A stretch of 64,000 nucleotides of DNA from contig OY282558.1 of NCBI GenBank assembly GCA_958295665.1, positions 29,843,045-29,907,044 of the forward strand. Reading direction: 5' to 3'. A program made the position numbers and the translations under genes. The notes beneath the pieces are model-generated. The model saw nothing but the letters and a program-made list of their open reading frames with translations. It had not been told where the DNA came from and made no database searches. Below are positions 12,592-25,600 of this stretch, one piece after another (position 1 is the first letter of the stretch; each line of letters begins with the position of its first letter). Source of the stretch: Tipula vernalis. Its lineage: Eukaryota; Arthropoda; Insecta; Diptera; Tipulidae.

Positions 12592-13115
12592 ATTGTCGTA
12601 AAGTCAGATTTTTAAGCATTTTACACATCTCTGGTTTTGAGTAGAGATGGGTAAAACGCTAAAAAATCTGACTTTTCGACAATTTTTTCAAAAACAGGTC
12701 AAAAACCTTTAATTATGGTCAAAAAATGTCGAAAAGTCTGAAAAACTGTCGAAAAGTGTTAAAAGCTGTTTCGTGTACAAGTTTTTGAAATATATTTCGA
12801 AACAATTTAAATTATTGAAACAGTCTTTAACGTAAATGAAGCGAAAATTTTACATTATTCAGTTTTTTTCGCTGTCAAAACATCTTGTTAAAAAGTGTTT
12901 AAAACACAGGTTTTGAAATACTGTCACGAACTCGTGTCGAAAATTGTATCTTGTCGTAAACTGATATTTATAACACAATTTTCGACACTTTTCGGCATGA
13001 GTATTATTGACAGCCTTAGAAAACCCGTGTTTTCGACATTTTTTGACAGTGAAAAAAATTAAAAAATGCACAGTTTGAGCTTCATTTACGTTTAGAATAC
13101 TTTCAACAGTTAGAA
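12592..13115. repeat. Imperfect inverted-repeat element
   Basis: Two nested inverted repeats are visible. A compact one pairs about 12596-12632 with 12644-12685 (AAGTCAGATTTTTAAGCATT against its inverse). A longer one pairs about 12815-12925 with about 13010-13110, sharing AACGTAAATGAAGC inverted as GCTTCATTTACGTT. GTCGAAAA motifs recur throughout. There is no coding capacity; it looks like a MITE or foldback remnant. Confidence 0.6.
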
Positions 13116-13169
13116 CAGTTTTAAAATTTGCCGGAATATTTCAAAAACTTGCTTGGTAGTTTTTCGTCG

Positions 13170-14890
13170 TTTTCTTTATTAATAGATAAAATATAACCAC
13201 AGCAAAACAAAACAAAAACAAATTCGAAAATAAATGTCAAAATTTCTTAGTGATGCTGCAGATTTGCGAACACAACTCTACAATTCCTTATTGCCACGAT
13301 TCGTAAAGCGAAATTGGTTATAGAAACGGAATATAGACTTCACCTAAAACATCAGAATAATGTGGAATACTCTGTGATTTTGGTTTGTGAATGGAATATA
13401 GTCGATAAGTCTTTGAAAATCACAAAAGGGAAAGTATCAATAATCTCACGTACCTACAGTATGTAACTCAAAAAATCATTCAGGCAAGCCTCGAAAATTT
13501 GGAATAATATGTAATATCATGAAAGCAACATAACCCGAAAACTCGAATTTTCTGAAAAATCTCGAATAATCTGGAATCCGAACAATTTAATGCCAAGTAA
13601 ATCTTGAAAACCTCTAAATTTGCAAATTTTCTCAATTTCTCGGAAATTGAGGATCAATTCAAACAGCACGAAATAAAGATACCTAATTCAACATCAATTA
13701 CAAAGTTTTAATTGCATAATAAGTAAAATTCGCGATCCTGGATAAAGATTTATGGAAACAAAAAAAATCTGCAAAAAAATTTATCATATATAGTATAGTA
13801 TGTATAATAATAATATGTATCATTGCGGAGATTTATCCTATGCAATTGTTGTTGTAAATTTGGCAAGGAAATACCCTTATTGTTTATCGATTTATTAATT
13901 TATTTTTTTTGATATACAATACGACACTGAGCACACAAAAGAATGAAGTAAATTGTGTTGCGTGAGAGCGTTATATAGCAGTTTCAACTTTCAATAAAGG
14001 ACTAGTCTGTGGCTCACAAGAGTTTTGACATATTTCAGCATAACCATATCTGGTTAATAACCTTAAAAGACACAAACAATTCGTTTTTTTTGACAATTTT
14101 CTTTTATTATGACATCAGTCATTCCAATTTTTTTTTCATTTTGACACGATATACTGAGCAAATTCATAAAGCGCCAAATTATAAATTACCAAAATTGGCA
14201 GAAAGAGCAAAAAGTTGAGCAAGATTTATTTTGACGATTTGATACCCCTTCTGAAAATTCAACATTCCAAATTTCACAGTATTGCTCTCATTGCTATGAC
14301 GTTATTCAAAAATCTTGAATATAATTAGTTGTCTCGGTCAGGGTTGGTTTTCGATTTAAGCTTAAGAAGGTTAAAATTAAAGATATTTATGATCTAGCAA
14401 GACCAAAATATTGTAGCAGGATGCTAAGAATATCGAATATGATAAGATTCTACATGGTTTTATCAACAAATTTGTCAACCACTTGCGAGATGTTATAAAT
14501 AAGCAACCAAAACGGACCATCTGCATACAAAACATAAGTGACTAACTATATCATAATGTAATTGTGTAATATTAATTAGCCAAAAATAATTAAATAATTG
14601 AATTAAAGTGGTATTTTTGTCTGCACAAATAATTTTGTTAAAAACTAAATTAACTGTAATTTTTCCTAGAATTTAAATTTAAATTTAAATTTTTTTTTTT
14701 TTTTGATTGGAATAGAAAGCAGAATAATTATGTTAATTAAATAAAATTGAATATTTTTGAAAAGTTTATTATTTATATAATTTTTAAAATTGTTTATATT
14801 ACGTTGCATTAAAAATTGAGCATGCAGAAATTATTTGGTTGAGGTACATAATAATTAAAAAAAATTTGGGCCCACAAAAATAGCGGTAAT
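13170..14890. other. No gene recognised
   Basis: AT-rich sequence with a homopolymer T tract near 14690-14704 and no ORF that I recognise. Confidence 0.5.
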
Positions 14891-14896
14891 CTTGCA

Positions 14897-17800
14897 TTAC
14901 CTGTTATTTTGTTGGTTGTATTCCTCGCATGTCATATCGCCGTGGATCACGTGGCATTTGAAACAATTATAACTTTCACAGAGTGGACAAGGGTATAAGT
15001 TCCTTCCTTCTGTTTTGTCCACAAACCAAAGACCTTCACATTTTTCCTTTTTACAGAAGAATAAGGTCTCATGTGAATCTTCATCGTCATATTCAAATAA
15101 TTCAACGTTCTTAAAACTAGAAGGAGCTTCTACGATAAACGGTTTTGAATTCGGCATAATTTCTTTATTATTCGTACCAGACTCAGATAAGCTGCTATCT
15201 ATCGCTTCAAATAAAGATGCTATAACATCAACTTCTAATTTAAAATTACATTTAAAAGACTCCGTTTCGAAAAGGCAATTTGGATCTTCAAGAGAAATGG
15301 AAGAGAGCAAACATTGTGGACAGCATAAATGTTGACAGTCCAACTTAAATGCATTTTCATTTGAAATTTACGTGGTTTTGATTTTTTGCCGATATTCACG
15401 TTCTTAGGAGATGGAGGTGAATTTTGACCCATTTTAACAATTTGCCCATCGGGGTCCTGGTTAGGCAGAAAAGCAGCTGGAACTAAATGAAATGTTAAGT
15501 TAAATAAAATGTATGTACATATAATTGAAACGTAATGTAAACAAATATTACCTTTACGTGACATTCGAAGAAGCTCGGAAATCCCTAACATTATCTTGCC
15601 GAGAAAATTGATTTGATGGTGGTGTACCTGTTTTCGACTGATTTACGTTTAAAATAATTAGTGGTTCTAAAACCGGTTTATTAAAATCAGATCTTTCAGA
15701 TTGGTAGCTATTTTGCGCAGAAATGTTAAGTATTTGTGACCTAGTTGCTTGATGAATTACTAAACCTTCGAGTCGTTTATCGCCACGTATACAATAGGCA
15801 GAGACGTCTTGAACGTAGTAAATTACTCGTACTTGGAATTTATTTTCTTCATTAAGATTGGGGGTGTCCTATAAATGGAAAATTTAAAATATTATGTCGG
15901 AATATTATTAAGTTGTTTTAGAGATAGATAACAAATATAGCCGATGATTTCCCTTCTTATTACAGGAAAGTATTAAGTAACATTATAAAAATATAACGAC
16001 CCCTTTTTATTTGAAAATAATTTAGACTAGGCAGATTGTTTAGTATTTAGGATTGTCTGTCTTACGATCTTAAAATTATGATGATAGACCATACAACATG
16101 TCTACGGATTTTGATTTTCACTTTTCCTCAACCAATAAGTTCAGACATGAATCTGATTGCGTCAGATCACATCTTTCTAAAATTATAACAATGAGTGTAA
16201 TTTTTATACGCAAATATCAATAAATTGTTCTTCCTCAACTTAACCTAGCTTACACCGACACTACGAATAAGTTAGAAATCATTCTCGAAAAAAGATAACA
16301 AAAGTAGTTTATTTGATTTCTATGGGGTGCTAATCTCTCAGAAACGGGATCTAAAAATCAGCGAAACGAAAATTTTCCAACTTCTAGACAAAAAAGGTTA
16401 GTTAGCGTATGAAACCGGTATTACCGTAAAGCCGGTTGTGCATCTCGAAGATATCATTTCGACACCCATTTTAGACGCATAATTCCGTGAGATCTCAACT
16501 AATTCGGACGTTAGGGTTGTCGATATAGCAAGCCTAATGCTATCTTGAACAAAGGTTAAATATACAATAAATAATCCGGACAGAGAATCAAACGTTTACA
16601 GAACTCAAAAGTGGTGTCAAACACCATAGGTCAAAAGAACAACACTAGACGGATCAAATAAGCCCAAGGCCACTTTAAAGGAGTACAAAACATGGCAGGA
16701 AAGCTTAAAGGCTATAAAAAGTGAGTCGTTAGATTCGCTTGTACCTTTTAAACAGCTAAACGTAACAAAACGTGACGCACACCACTATACGAAAAACAGA
16801 CATTTTTAAAAGTAAGCCGATTTTACGCGTACAATATTTTATAGCAAAGTATATTTCTTGTAGAAAATGTCAATTTTAAATATAAAAGGTTAGTACTTTT
16901 TCTCCTATTAAATAATATGAAGATGTGTGCAAAAAATAATGCAAAAATAGCAACACATAACACTTCTAAGATTTGATGTTGACATGTTATGAGTTGTATG
17001 GATTGAGTGAGCGGCTGAAGCGTGCTTACGAAACATGCATAATATAACTATTCTCTTTTATATTTTTCTAAACTTTTTATTAAGGTTCATTTAAAAAATG
17101 GAGGTGTGGCCAACACACGACTTTCTTTTACGAACAACGAATTTTGATAAATTTTCTTTTCTTTTATTTTTTGGAAACATTTTGTATTAAGTAGTTCTTG
17201 TAAACCTTATACTTTTTAAGATATTTGCAAAATAAAATTTTCTGGGCCAAGGGAGTGGCCACTTCCGATTAGCCGATTTGGAGTAAAATTCACTGGGACC
17301 TCCCAATTTATCAAAAAAGCTTAAATCTGAAGTTTCAGTTCGATTGGTTAAACTATCTGGGCTGTAGAGAGAACACAGACTGACAGACAGACACCTTTCC
17401 AAACCCACTTTTTCGGACTCAGGGGATCTCAAAACAGATAAATCTCTAAAAATCTCAAGGTCCAAAATTTTTCATGATTACTACACTTTATTTTACCAAC
17501 GTAAAACAAAAGTAATATTTTAGGAAAAACCCATTACAGGATGTAATCGCATTACCGGTATCTCAACAATGCCGTCTTTCAATATATATACATACAAACA
17601 AAACCATTTTCATTTATTCATTTCATAAGCAAAATAAAATTTTGAAAGTATCTATAATATTCTATGACTTTTATTGTTTTAGTTTTATACGTGAATGTGT
17701 TATGAAGAATGTGTTATGAATCCGACTACCTAGAGATCTTAGCAATTCCTTGTTTTTCTTATTTGATCAAGGTCTAATAGTCTGTCTTTGTTTCATGAAA

Positions 17801-18848
17801 ATCGGATGAGTACTTTTCGAATTACTATTTGTTAACCGATATCAACAGCGGGGATATAAGGCATCTCTCTCGCTCTAGTGCTTTGATTGAGTTGAGATGC
17901 TTAAAATGGAGAGAAACCATAGAAAGAAAAAAAAGAAAAAATATTAAAAACTTGATTTTGTTAAATTTTGGGACAATAGGTTGGAGTGGCTGCTTACGCA
18001 CACTTAGACCGGTGACGGTCCATTGTGATTCAATTTTGGGACAATAAATAGTTTATAAGTTTAGACGTTTTGGGAAGCAACCAATGTGGGAAGCTTAACG
18101 TTTTCTTCTAATAATTGTGTTATTAATAGTATTTATTTTTTTGCAAGAGCTCCAGTAATTTTCTTTAGAAAAAATAAAACTTCTAAACTACACCAAATTT
18201 TATCGACCGTACACTTAAAATTTGCACTGAAGCTCAGCCGTTTAAGTGTTAATACCTACAAATTTCGTAAGCTACAAAATAAATCAAAGAAAACCGGGAA
18301 TCACCGAAAATTAAAACGCAAAGAAAATTTTTTTATGATTTTTCCACTTACGCCTACAGCCCTGACTAATGCATGTGTATTTCACATCCCATTAACATCC
18401 GAAAATTATTCTAAAAAACGAGACGATTACATATATTTTAAAGTTGTGTACTGTATTCTTATCTAATTAGATAAGATAAAGTTTGTACTTACGATTAAGT
18501 CCAAAGCAAAATACTGTTCAGGTTCAAATGATGGTACATCCATTATAGATTTAACACAAAAATTCACGTTAATTTTGCTATTGGGTATCTCCAAGTTTAC
18601 CGTAATATTATCACCTTTCCGTAACTCACTTATAAGCGACCAGCAATTATCGTCCAATTCTTTAATATTTTCTTTTTCACATTTGTACGACTCGTTTTCA
18701 AAGCGGTTATTATCGTGATCATAAAGTTGTATGACATAATCCTCCCCTCCAAATTCTCCTCAATTATTTTTAATAATTGTCCTGGGACAATTTTACCTTG
18801 TGTGCCCAGTTTTGTACAAATAGCGTACATTACTTTGTTGGAAGTCAT
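14897..18848 (-). pseudogene. Truncated, frameshifted copy of the HOIL-1-like RBR ligase gene
   Basis: Three exon-like blocks mirror the first three exons of the gene at 22700-26761. Block 1 (18848-18493) starts MTSNKVMYAICTK and ends YFALDLI at a GTAAGT donor. It has a one-base frameshift near 18745; beyond it, NITVNLEIPNSKINVNF matches the intact gene. Block 2 (15868 to about 15552) has YYVQDVSAYCIRGDK and runs into an in-frame TAA just before the donor. Block 3 (15476-14897) has lost the part coding the first RING cysteine pair and is frameshifted there. It then keeps DCQHLCCPQC and the IBR-like LFFCKKEKCEGLWFVDK, and stops at EEYNQQNNR. The NZF finger and the whole main RBR are absent. 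Introns hold unrelated sequence, including 17090-17470 with a CAGACTGACAGACAGACAC tract resembling dispersed insect repeats. It is a dead duplicate. Confidence 0.85.
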
Positions 18849-19380
18849 TGTTTCACTTAAAATCAGTCACTTACACACATAATATTCAAAAATTAGCTCT
18901 CATCAATTTTAAATAGTTTCGTTTACTTCTACATACTTACGATTAGTATAGCGTAGTAACTGAAATAAAACGCTATCTTCGTATGCAGCAAATACAATAA
19001 AGTTGGATTGATTGACTAGGTAGTGTTATATACATTTTTGAAATGGTTGAATCTTGGTAATTTTCCGATTTTTTATATTTATCATATATCATAACGTTGC
19101 GATAAATCAAAGCACCTAGATATAAAAGCCATCAGCTTCAGAACAATTTTAAAAGAAGCTTAATTTATGGGGGATACATTTTACGATTTCCTATAAGAAC
19201 CCATGTAAAGTTGAACATTTTTGATTAAAATGTTATCAATGAAAAATTCTCGTACCAGAAAATATTTTTAGGTTTATATTTAAATCAAATCTTTGAGTAT
19301 AACATATTTTAAAACCAATAACTTAAATTTAGTAATTTGATTAATACAATTAAAATAAAATCTATAGAAGTATAATATAC

Positions 19381-19433
19381 CACCTTATTCTTAATTAAAA
19401 TCAATTTTAATAAAATTTTCTAAGAATAAGGTG
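19381..19433. repeat. 13-bp perfect inverted repeat (hairpin)
   Basis: CACCTTATTCTTA at 19381-19393 pairs exactly with TAAGAATAAGGTG at 19421-19433 across a 27-base AT-rich loop. It borders the mariner remnant and may be a tiny MITE. Confidence 0.6.
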
Positions 19434-19437
19434 TTAC

Positions 19438-19800
19438 TTGTACTACATTGTATGGGCTGAAAAGTTTCCTACATTGATAATAAAAAGCAACTTTTTGGCA
19501 ATATTTTTATTTTGTCTTCAATATAATCTCGTTTTAGCTCAATACACTTCCTGTTTATGCAAAAGTCAATGCAAGGTATTTTCTATAAATTCTTTTGGTG
19601 TTTACGATGTCAACCATCTCACTTAACTTCACTTTACGAAGATTCAATAAAATATCACGGATTTTCTCTATCATTTCATCACCTCTTTTGGGTTCATCAT
19701 CAAAAACACTTATGTGACCAAGTTTAAATTCACCGACTAAAAAACGGGATGTTTCATAGGATGGTGTAGACATCTCTTGAAATTTATCCATTCTTCACAA
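19438..19800 (-). pseudogene. Mariner transposase N-terminal fragment
   Basis: The minus strand from 19791 reads FKLGHISVFDDEPKRG, then EMIEKIRDILLNLRKVKLSE and MVDIVNTKRIYRKYL. This is the DNA-binding helix-turn-helix of mariner transposases (the EDEPRSGRP-like hinge and the following HTH). The catalytic domain is missing. The sequence GGGCTGAAAAGTTTCC at 19453-19468 resembles a mariner end, suggesting an internally deleted copy. Confidence 0.7.
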
Positions 19801-19879
19801 AATGCAGAATGCATCTGTATTTCAGAATAAGCCAATTTTGTTGCTTGTAAAATGCATACTAAATGACAGATCGACTTGA

Positions 19880-20820
19880 AAATGGAAATAGCGCCTAATA
19901 GAAGCTACTAGCACTACAGGACATTTATTTATCAATAAGAGTAGTTACGTAGTAGATTTGAACTATTTTTGAATAATTTTGATATTGCAAATTATAGTAT
20001 GACTAGAGAAGTATCCAGTATCTATTTGGAAATGAATTCATTTCAGTTTAAACCTCACCTAAAATCATGCAATTACCAAGTTGAAGCAGTTGCAACTTGC
20101 AAGCACTTCAATTCATCTGCATCCATCTCTGAAGATTACCTACACAAAGTTGATTATTTATTCACCATTTTCAAGTCACCCACAGAATTGCCAATATTGA
20201 TAATATGGAGCGGCATTGTTAAAAATAAGCAGTTAGCATTTGTTGGATGAATTGTTTAAACTCGGCTAAGAGGTTCATTCCAAATAAAGTTTCATGGAGC
20301 GCCACAATAAAGAATAATTTCAGCAAAGGAAGTTTTGGTGGCTCTTGAAACTACTATTGCTTCAAATTGCTTGGATTGATGTAACCTCTTTGACCATTTT
20401 TAACTAAATCAGGAAACTAAATCTGCTAAATCTATTACTACTAAAGCTTCTCTTGTAACGGGCCCAATAATCAATTTAGCTAATTTATGGCAGGCCTTTT
20501 CGACACATATGAATTTTTTTAATTTTAATCTTGCCCCTTTTCGTTGTCCACATTCACTTTATATAAGTACGTTCGTAGAAAAATTAAATTCTTGATTCCC
20601 TTAATTAATAAAACCATAGATTATTTTGCCTTTTTAAGTTTTTTATGTAATGGATAGAGCTACCTACATACGTACATTTAAATATACATTCATTCGAGTG
20701 AGTGTATGCTGTACACAAATTGAAAATATTTAATGAATCATATTTTGTTTTAGTAATTAATAGAAGCTATGGAAGAAAATGAAGACGATCCAGATAGTGC
20801 TTTTATTTTCAGCACAATAA
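19880..20820. other. No gene recognised
   Basis: A 93-codon + strand ORF (19969-20250) has no family resemblance that I can see. Nothing else stands out. Confidence 0.4.
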
Positions 20821-21047
20821 AGGTTCTGTCACACCAAGCGCGGCGCGTCGGCGGCAAATTTAAATACCAGGTTTTTTGCTTATGGAGTAAGGAAATCATG
20901 TACTAAAGATACATGTTAAACCGAAAGTGATCTGACTGAAAACGTCCGAGATAAATTCAACATGTAAACGGTGATTTGACTGAAAGTTGTTATCTGAATG
21001 TAGTTCGAGTTCGGTCAACTTATATTTAGTTGGTTGAGTCACTTTGT

Positions 21048-22180
21048 GTGTTCGATAGCAGTTATCGGGGGCGAATAAAAAACGCAGCTTTAAATACGTA
21101 TTTATTAAAATTAGGGCGTGTCCGATTTCTGTGATAAATATTTCTGCTGTAATAATTATGACATTATTTTGTATGCAACCAAATTATCACAGCCACTACG
21201 TGTTGTAAATTTGACACTTCTGTAATTATATTCATGAACAAAACCGCGCAATAACATTAATTAAGCCGCATCACGTTTCACGTTCATTTATTTCTAAAAA
21301 ATGGTACAAATAAATTTGTATAAAAATTAAATTAAATTTCCAATGAACTTATAACAAAATATGGATGAGAAAATTATTTCACTCACATCAAAATTGTAAC
21401 AAAAAGAAATATGATCACAGAATTCGGACACGTCCTTCAATTTTCACGTCGATATGACATTTGAATTTGACATACATGATACATCAACAATTTCCAGGGT
21501 TGTACAAAAAACAAAAAAATTACAAATTTCCATTTGCTTCCGATAGCAGCAAAAAATTTGTTTATTTTTCCTTTTTTTATTATAATTAATTAATTTTTAA
21601 TTATATGACAAAAAAACGTAAGATTTTAATATTTAAGGCGATTTACTATTAAACATTTTTATACAAAAGATTTTAAATACGTACATATTTATTTAAATAC
21701 GTCTTTATTATTCAGAAAACGTCACGTCGATATGACATTTGAATTTGACATACATCAACATTTTTAAACCAAAGTGAAGTTTGCCGCAATTTCTAGGGTT
21801 CTTCAAAAAACAAAAAAAATGTCAAATTTTCCTTTGCTCCCGATAGCAGCTCCAGATAAATAGGTAGAGCTAAATATTTTTTTATAGATTTTTGGATAAA
21901 AAGTTGAATGAAAAATTATAGATTAGTATCAAATAAATTAATTATATGCATAAATAGCTTGTCAAACATTAGGTTTATCACAGAAAATAAGCTGCTCCGA
22001 ATACAATCTATCCGGAGCTAATAAAAAAAAAACGTGACTATTTAGTGCGGTTTTTTATTCGCTGTCCAGAGCTGCTATCGAGAGCCGTCATATGAAATTC
22101 GTTATCGGGAGCAATCTTTATATGGCGGCTTGCGGCTCTCGACAGCTGCTCCGGATAGCGAATAAAAAAACGCAACACGT
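21048..22180. repeat. Cluster of related repeat modules around GATAGCAGC / GGAGC motifs
   Basis: The motif pair CGATAGCAG...GCGAATAAAAAACGC occurs at 21050-21095 and again, in both orientations, at 22046-22175, where the flanks form an imperfect inverted repeat of about 45 bp. A second module starting CGTCGATATGACATTTGAAT occurs as direct copies at 21447-21545 and 21724-21850, each ending near CGATAGCAGC. No protein is encoded. The layout suggests a non-autonomous transposon whose interior was hit by another one. Confidence 0.6.
21114..21437. mobile_element. MITE with about 25-bp TIRs
   Basis: AGGGCGTGTCCGATTTCTGT at the left end pairs with the inverted ACAGAATTCGGACACGTCCT at the right end, with three differences. 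The interior is AT-rich and non-coding. It lies inside the repeat-module cluster. A target duplication is not clear. Confidence 0.7.
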
Positions 22181-22512
22181 ACGATTCGAATAGAAATACA
22201 TGTGTATAGTGCTTTATTTAGAGAGGGGTAGAAGACGAATCGAAAACGACATTACTGGCGCATATTTCAAAAATAATTTCAGTAACTTTTATGGTAATTT
22301 CGCAACAGAAGAACTTGACGGACATAAACTTTTTGGTAAAAAATTTTAAACTTCAACAATTCGTAATCACGAGCTAGGAAATTTTTCTCGCTGAATCCAC
22401 CATAATCTTGAAAAGATTTGTAATTGCATTGATCCACCGTTAGCGGAAGTTTTCATGAAACATATTTATTTTTAAATTTTAGGTTGAGCATGAATTACAG
22501 AACCTTTTTTTC

Positions 22513-22518
22513 TTTATT
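22513..22518 (-). terminator. Polyadenylation signal of the HOIL-1-like gene
   Basis: AATAAA on the minus strand lies about 180 bases after the stop codon of the minus-strand RBR ligase gene, followed by an A-rich stretch. Confidence 0.45.
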
Positions 22519-22699
22519 TGAAAAATTCAATGTGATTAAAATTACAGTTCTTTAAAATAATAATTAACAGATAATACAAAATAACTATAATATTCCAAAT
22601 ACAAACACACTAATAGCAATTGCATTGGATATAAAAAAATACAAGCTAAACCATTTTTAGATTTACCCAATGAAATTTTTATGTAACAGTTTAAAAAAA

Positions 22700-25600
22700 T
22701 TATTTTATGTTTAAAGTTCTATTAACCTTTCGCCCCCACGTAAATTGGGTTTTACACATGCTGCAGTTCATTGATTGGCAGCCACCGTTTTTAACAACAA
22801 TAATCTAGAAATACAATAATTTTTGTGCAAATTCGCAAATTTTGGATTAGATTTCCAACAAAATGATACTTACGTTACACTTGGGGCAATGTTCAGCTTC
22901 ACCGTTTGTCAACATTTGTTCCAATTTTTGTCGGGTTTCAATTCCATTTTTATCCTTAGAGTAAAATATATTTTGCTGATATGTTTTGCAGTTTATTGAT
23001 GGATGACTTGCCTTGCATGAAATACAATTTTCTGTTCGACACGCAGGGCAATTGTATGCATAAGTGTTTTCGGTGTATATCCAAAATCCTTCGCAATTGG
23101 GCACACAGCATTGATAACCGTTCTTAATTTGGGTTTTGCCGACACGCAGAGATATTCCTAAATATCGAGCGTACATATCGGGTGATACAAGCCTTTTGAT
23201 CTCCCGATCTTCTAAAATATTGGTACATCCGTCAAATGGACACTTGATCTCAGGTTCTTCATTAACGGCAATATATTTTTCAATGCAGACTAGGCAGATA
23301 TTGTGTAAACAGCCTCGTAATTGGACTCCATTGTCCGGTTCAATCATGTCAGTACAGATAACGCACTCAAACTCATCAAAGTTTGGTACGAAATCTTCAT
23401 TCTCTTCCAGTTCAATCAAGCGGTAATATTCCATTGCATTAATTTGTTTCGTTTGCATAATAGTATTATTTGTTCGTGAGCAAACCACGCAAATAGCAGT
23501 ATCCGCTAAATTTTCGGTATATGAGCAAATTTCGCATTTCCATGTGGGCTCATTTGGAGGATTTTCTAATCTCGAGTTATTATAAGGATGCACCGAATTA
23601 TGCCGGTTGTATTCTTCACAAGTCATGTTATCATGAATCGCTTGGCATTTGAAACAATTATATGTCTCACAGAGTGGACAAGGATATGTGTTCCTTCCTT
23701 CTGTCTTGTCCACAAACCAAAATCCTTCACATTTTTCCCGTTTACAGTAGAATAATACCTCGTTTGAATCATTATCATTATATTCAAATAACTCTTCCTC
23801 AACCTTCTTAACATTGGATTGAGGTTCTACGATAAATGGTTTTGGCTTCGGCAACATTTTTGTATAATTAGTGCCCGGCTCAGATAAGCTGTTTTCGATC
23901 GCTTCAAATATAGATGCTAAGTCATCAGCTTCAAATTTAAAGTTACACTTGTAAGATCCCATTTTGAAAGGGCAATGTGCATCTTCAAGGTTAGAAAGGC
24001 AGGAGATTAAACATTCTGAACAGCACAAATGTTGGCAGTTCAACTCAATAATATTGACACCCAATTGTTGACAAATATAACATTTAGTCGCTTTTTTATT
24101 GTGATTTTGTTGATTTTTGCGACGATACTTACGTGGCTTTGATTTTTTGGAGATATTCACATTCTTAGGATGTTGCAATGAATTTTGATGCAGAAAATTC
24201 TCCGACGGTTCGACTGCTATCGACGGTTTAACGGTAATATTTTGGTATTTTTCAATATAAATATGTCCATCGTCATAAGGCGGTATTTCAAATCGATTAA
24301 AACTTGTTCCGACCGATAAATTTTCATTATTCTGCTGGATCTTATTCAGAATATTCTTAGGCGTTGATTCGCTTACAATGAAAGGTTCTTCGCGATCGAC
24401 TGGCGGTAAATCAATAGGTGTAAAACTTTGTGGGATCGATGCGTTTTCAGTATTCTGCTGGCTCTTACGCAGAATAGCAGCTGGAACTAAATGAAATAGT
24501 TAAATGAAACGTATAATTAAAACGTAATGAAAATAAAAATTACTGTTGTTTGCAGTACTCGAGGAAGCTCGAAAATCCCTTACATTATCTCCTCGATAAT
24601 ATTGTGCTGATGGTGGTGTAGGATGTCGCATAGATGTTGCAGACCCATCAAACCTATTTTCCAACATGTTGACGTTTCTCGCTTGTAGGTCCTGGTCGAT
24701 TATATTGAACTCAAATTGATTAGTTCGTGCATATTCGTTCATACCATTTGGTCCTTTTTCTGTCAAAATACGTAAATCACCTAAACCGTTTTTTAAATGT
24801 TGCAATTGAAAATCAATTAAATTATTGACTTCAAAACCTGCTACCGATTGATTTACATTTGAAATAACTGGTGGTTCTAAAATAATTTTTTCATCAGTAA
24901 AATCGATTAGAGATTCTTCGAGTGGCGAGAAATTTGCAAATGTCTGACCGGTTGAGCTTGAGGGTGTTATATAAGTAGCAGAATTTGGGCCATTCGATTG
25001 CGGCGGGTTGTAATTTGTATTATTATTTGGTGCCGGGGGCTGGTAGGTTTTTTGCGTAGAGTTAAATGTTTGTACTCCAATTGTTTGATTAATTATAGGT
25101 AGTAGTTCAAGTACTTTATCGCCACGTATACAAAAGGCAGAAACGTCTTGAACGTAGTACTTCATTCGTATTTGGAATTTTAAGTCTGCATTAAGAGAAT
25201 TGTCCTGTAAATAGAAAATTTAAAATATTATTGCTTTTTGATAAGGCTTTGTGAATAAATAATATAGTTCAACAATTTCCCTTCCTTAGGAGTAGTAAGA
25301 AGTTAAGCATTAATTTAATACACAACATAAATGCTTTGGTCGGATTTAAAATTTCACATTTCCTCAATGAATATTTTCAGAGTAGCTCCGATTGCATCTT
25401 ATTAAAACTTTCTAAAAGAACTACTCCGAGTGTACGCAAACGAACTGAGATTCTTCAAGTTAACAGAGTTAGTGCTGGCTAAGGAGATTCCGAGATCTTA
25501 CGAATACGTCAGAATCACTTCTTGAAGACGTCTTAGAACGGAACCTCAATTCATATTTCAAGTCACCAATGCGTTTGATTTTCACCAATCGGATTTATTT

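Noticed and set aside
19969..20250. 93-codon + ORF
   Set aside because: No recognisable motif and no splice or promoter context.
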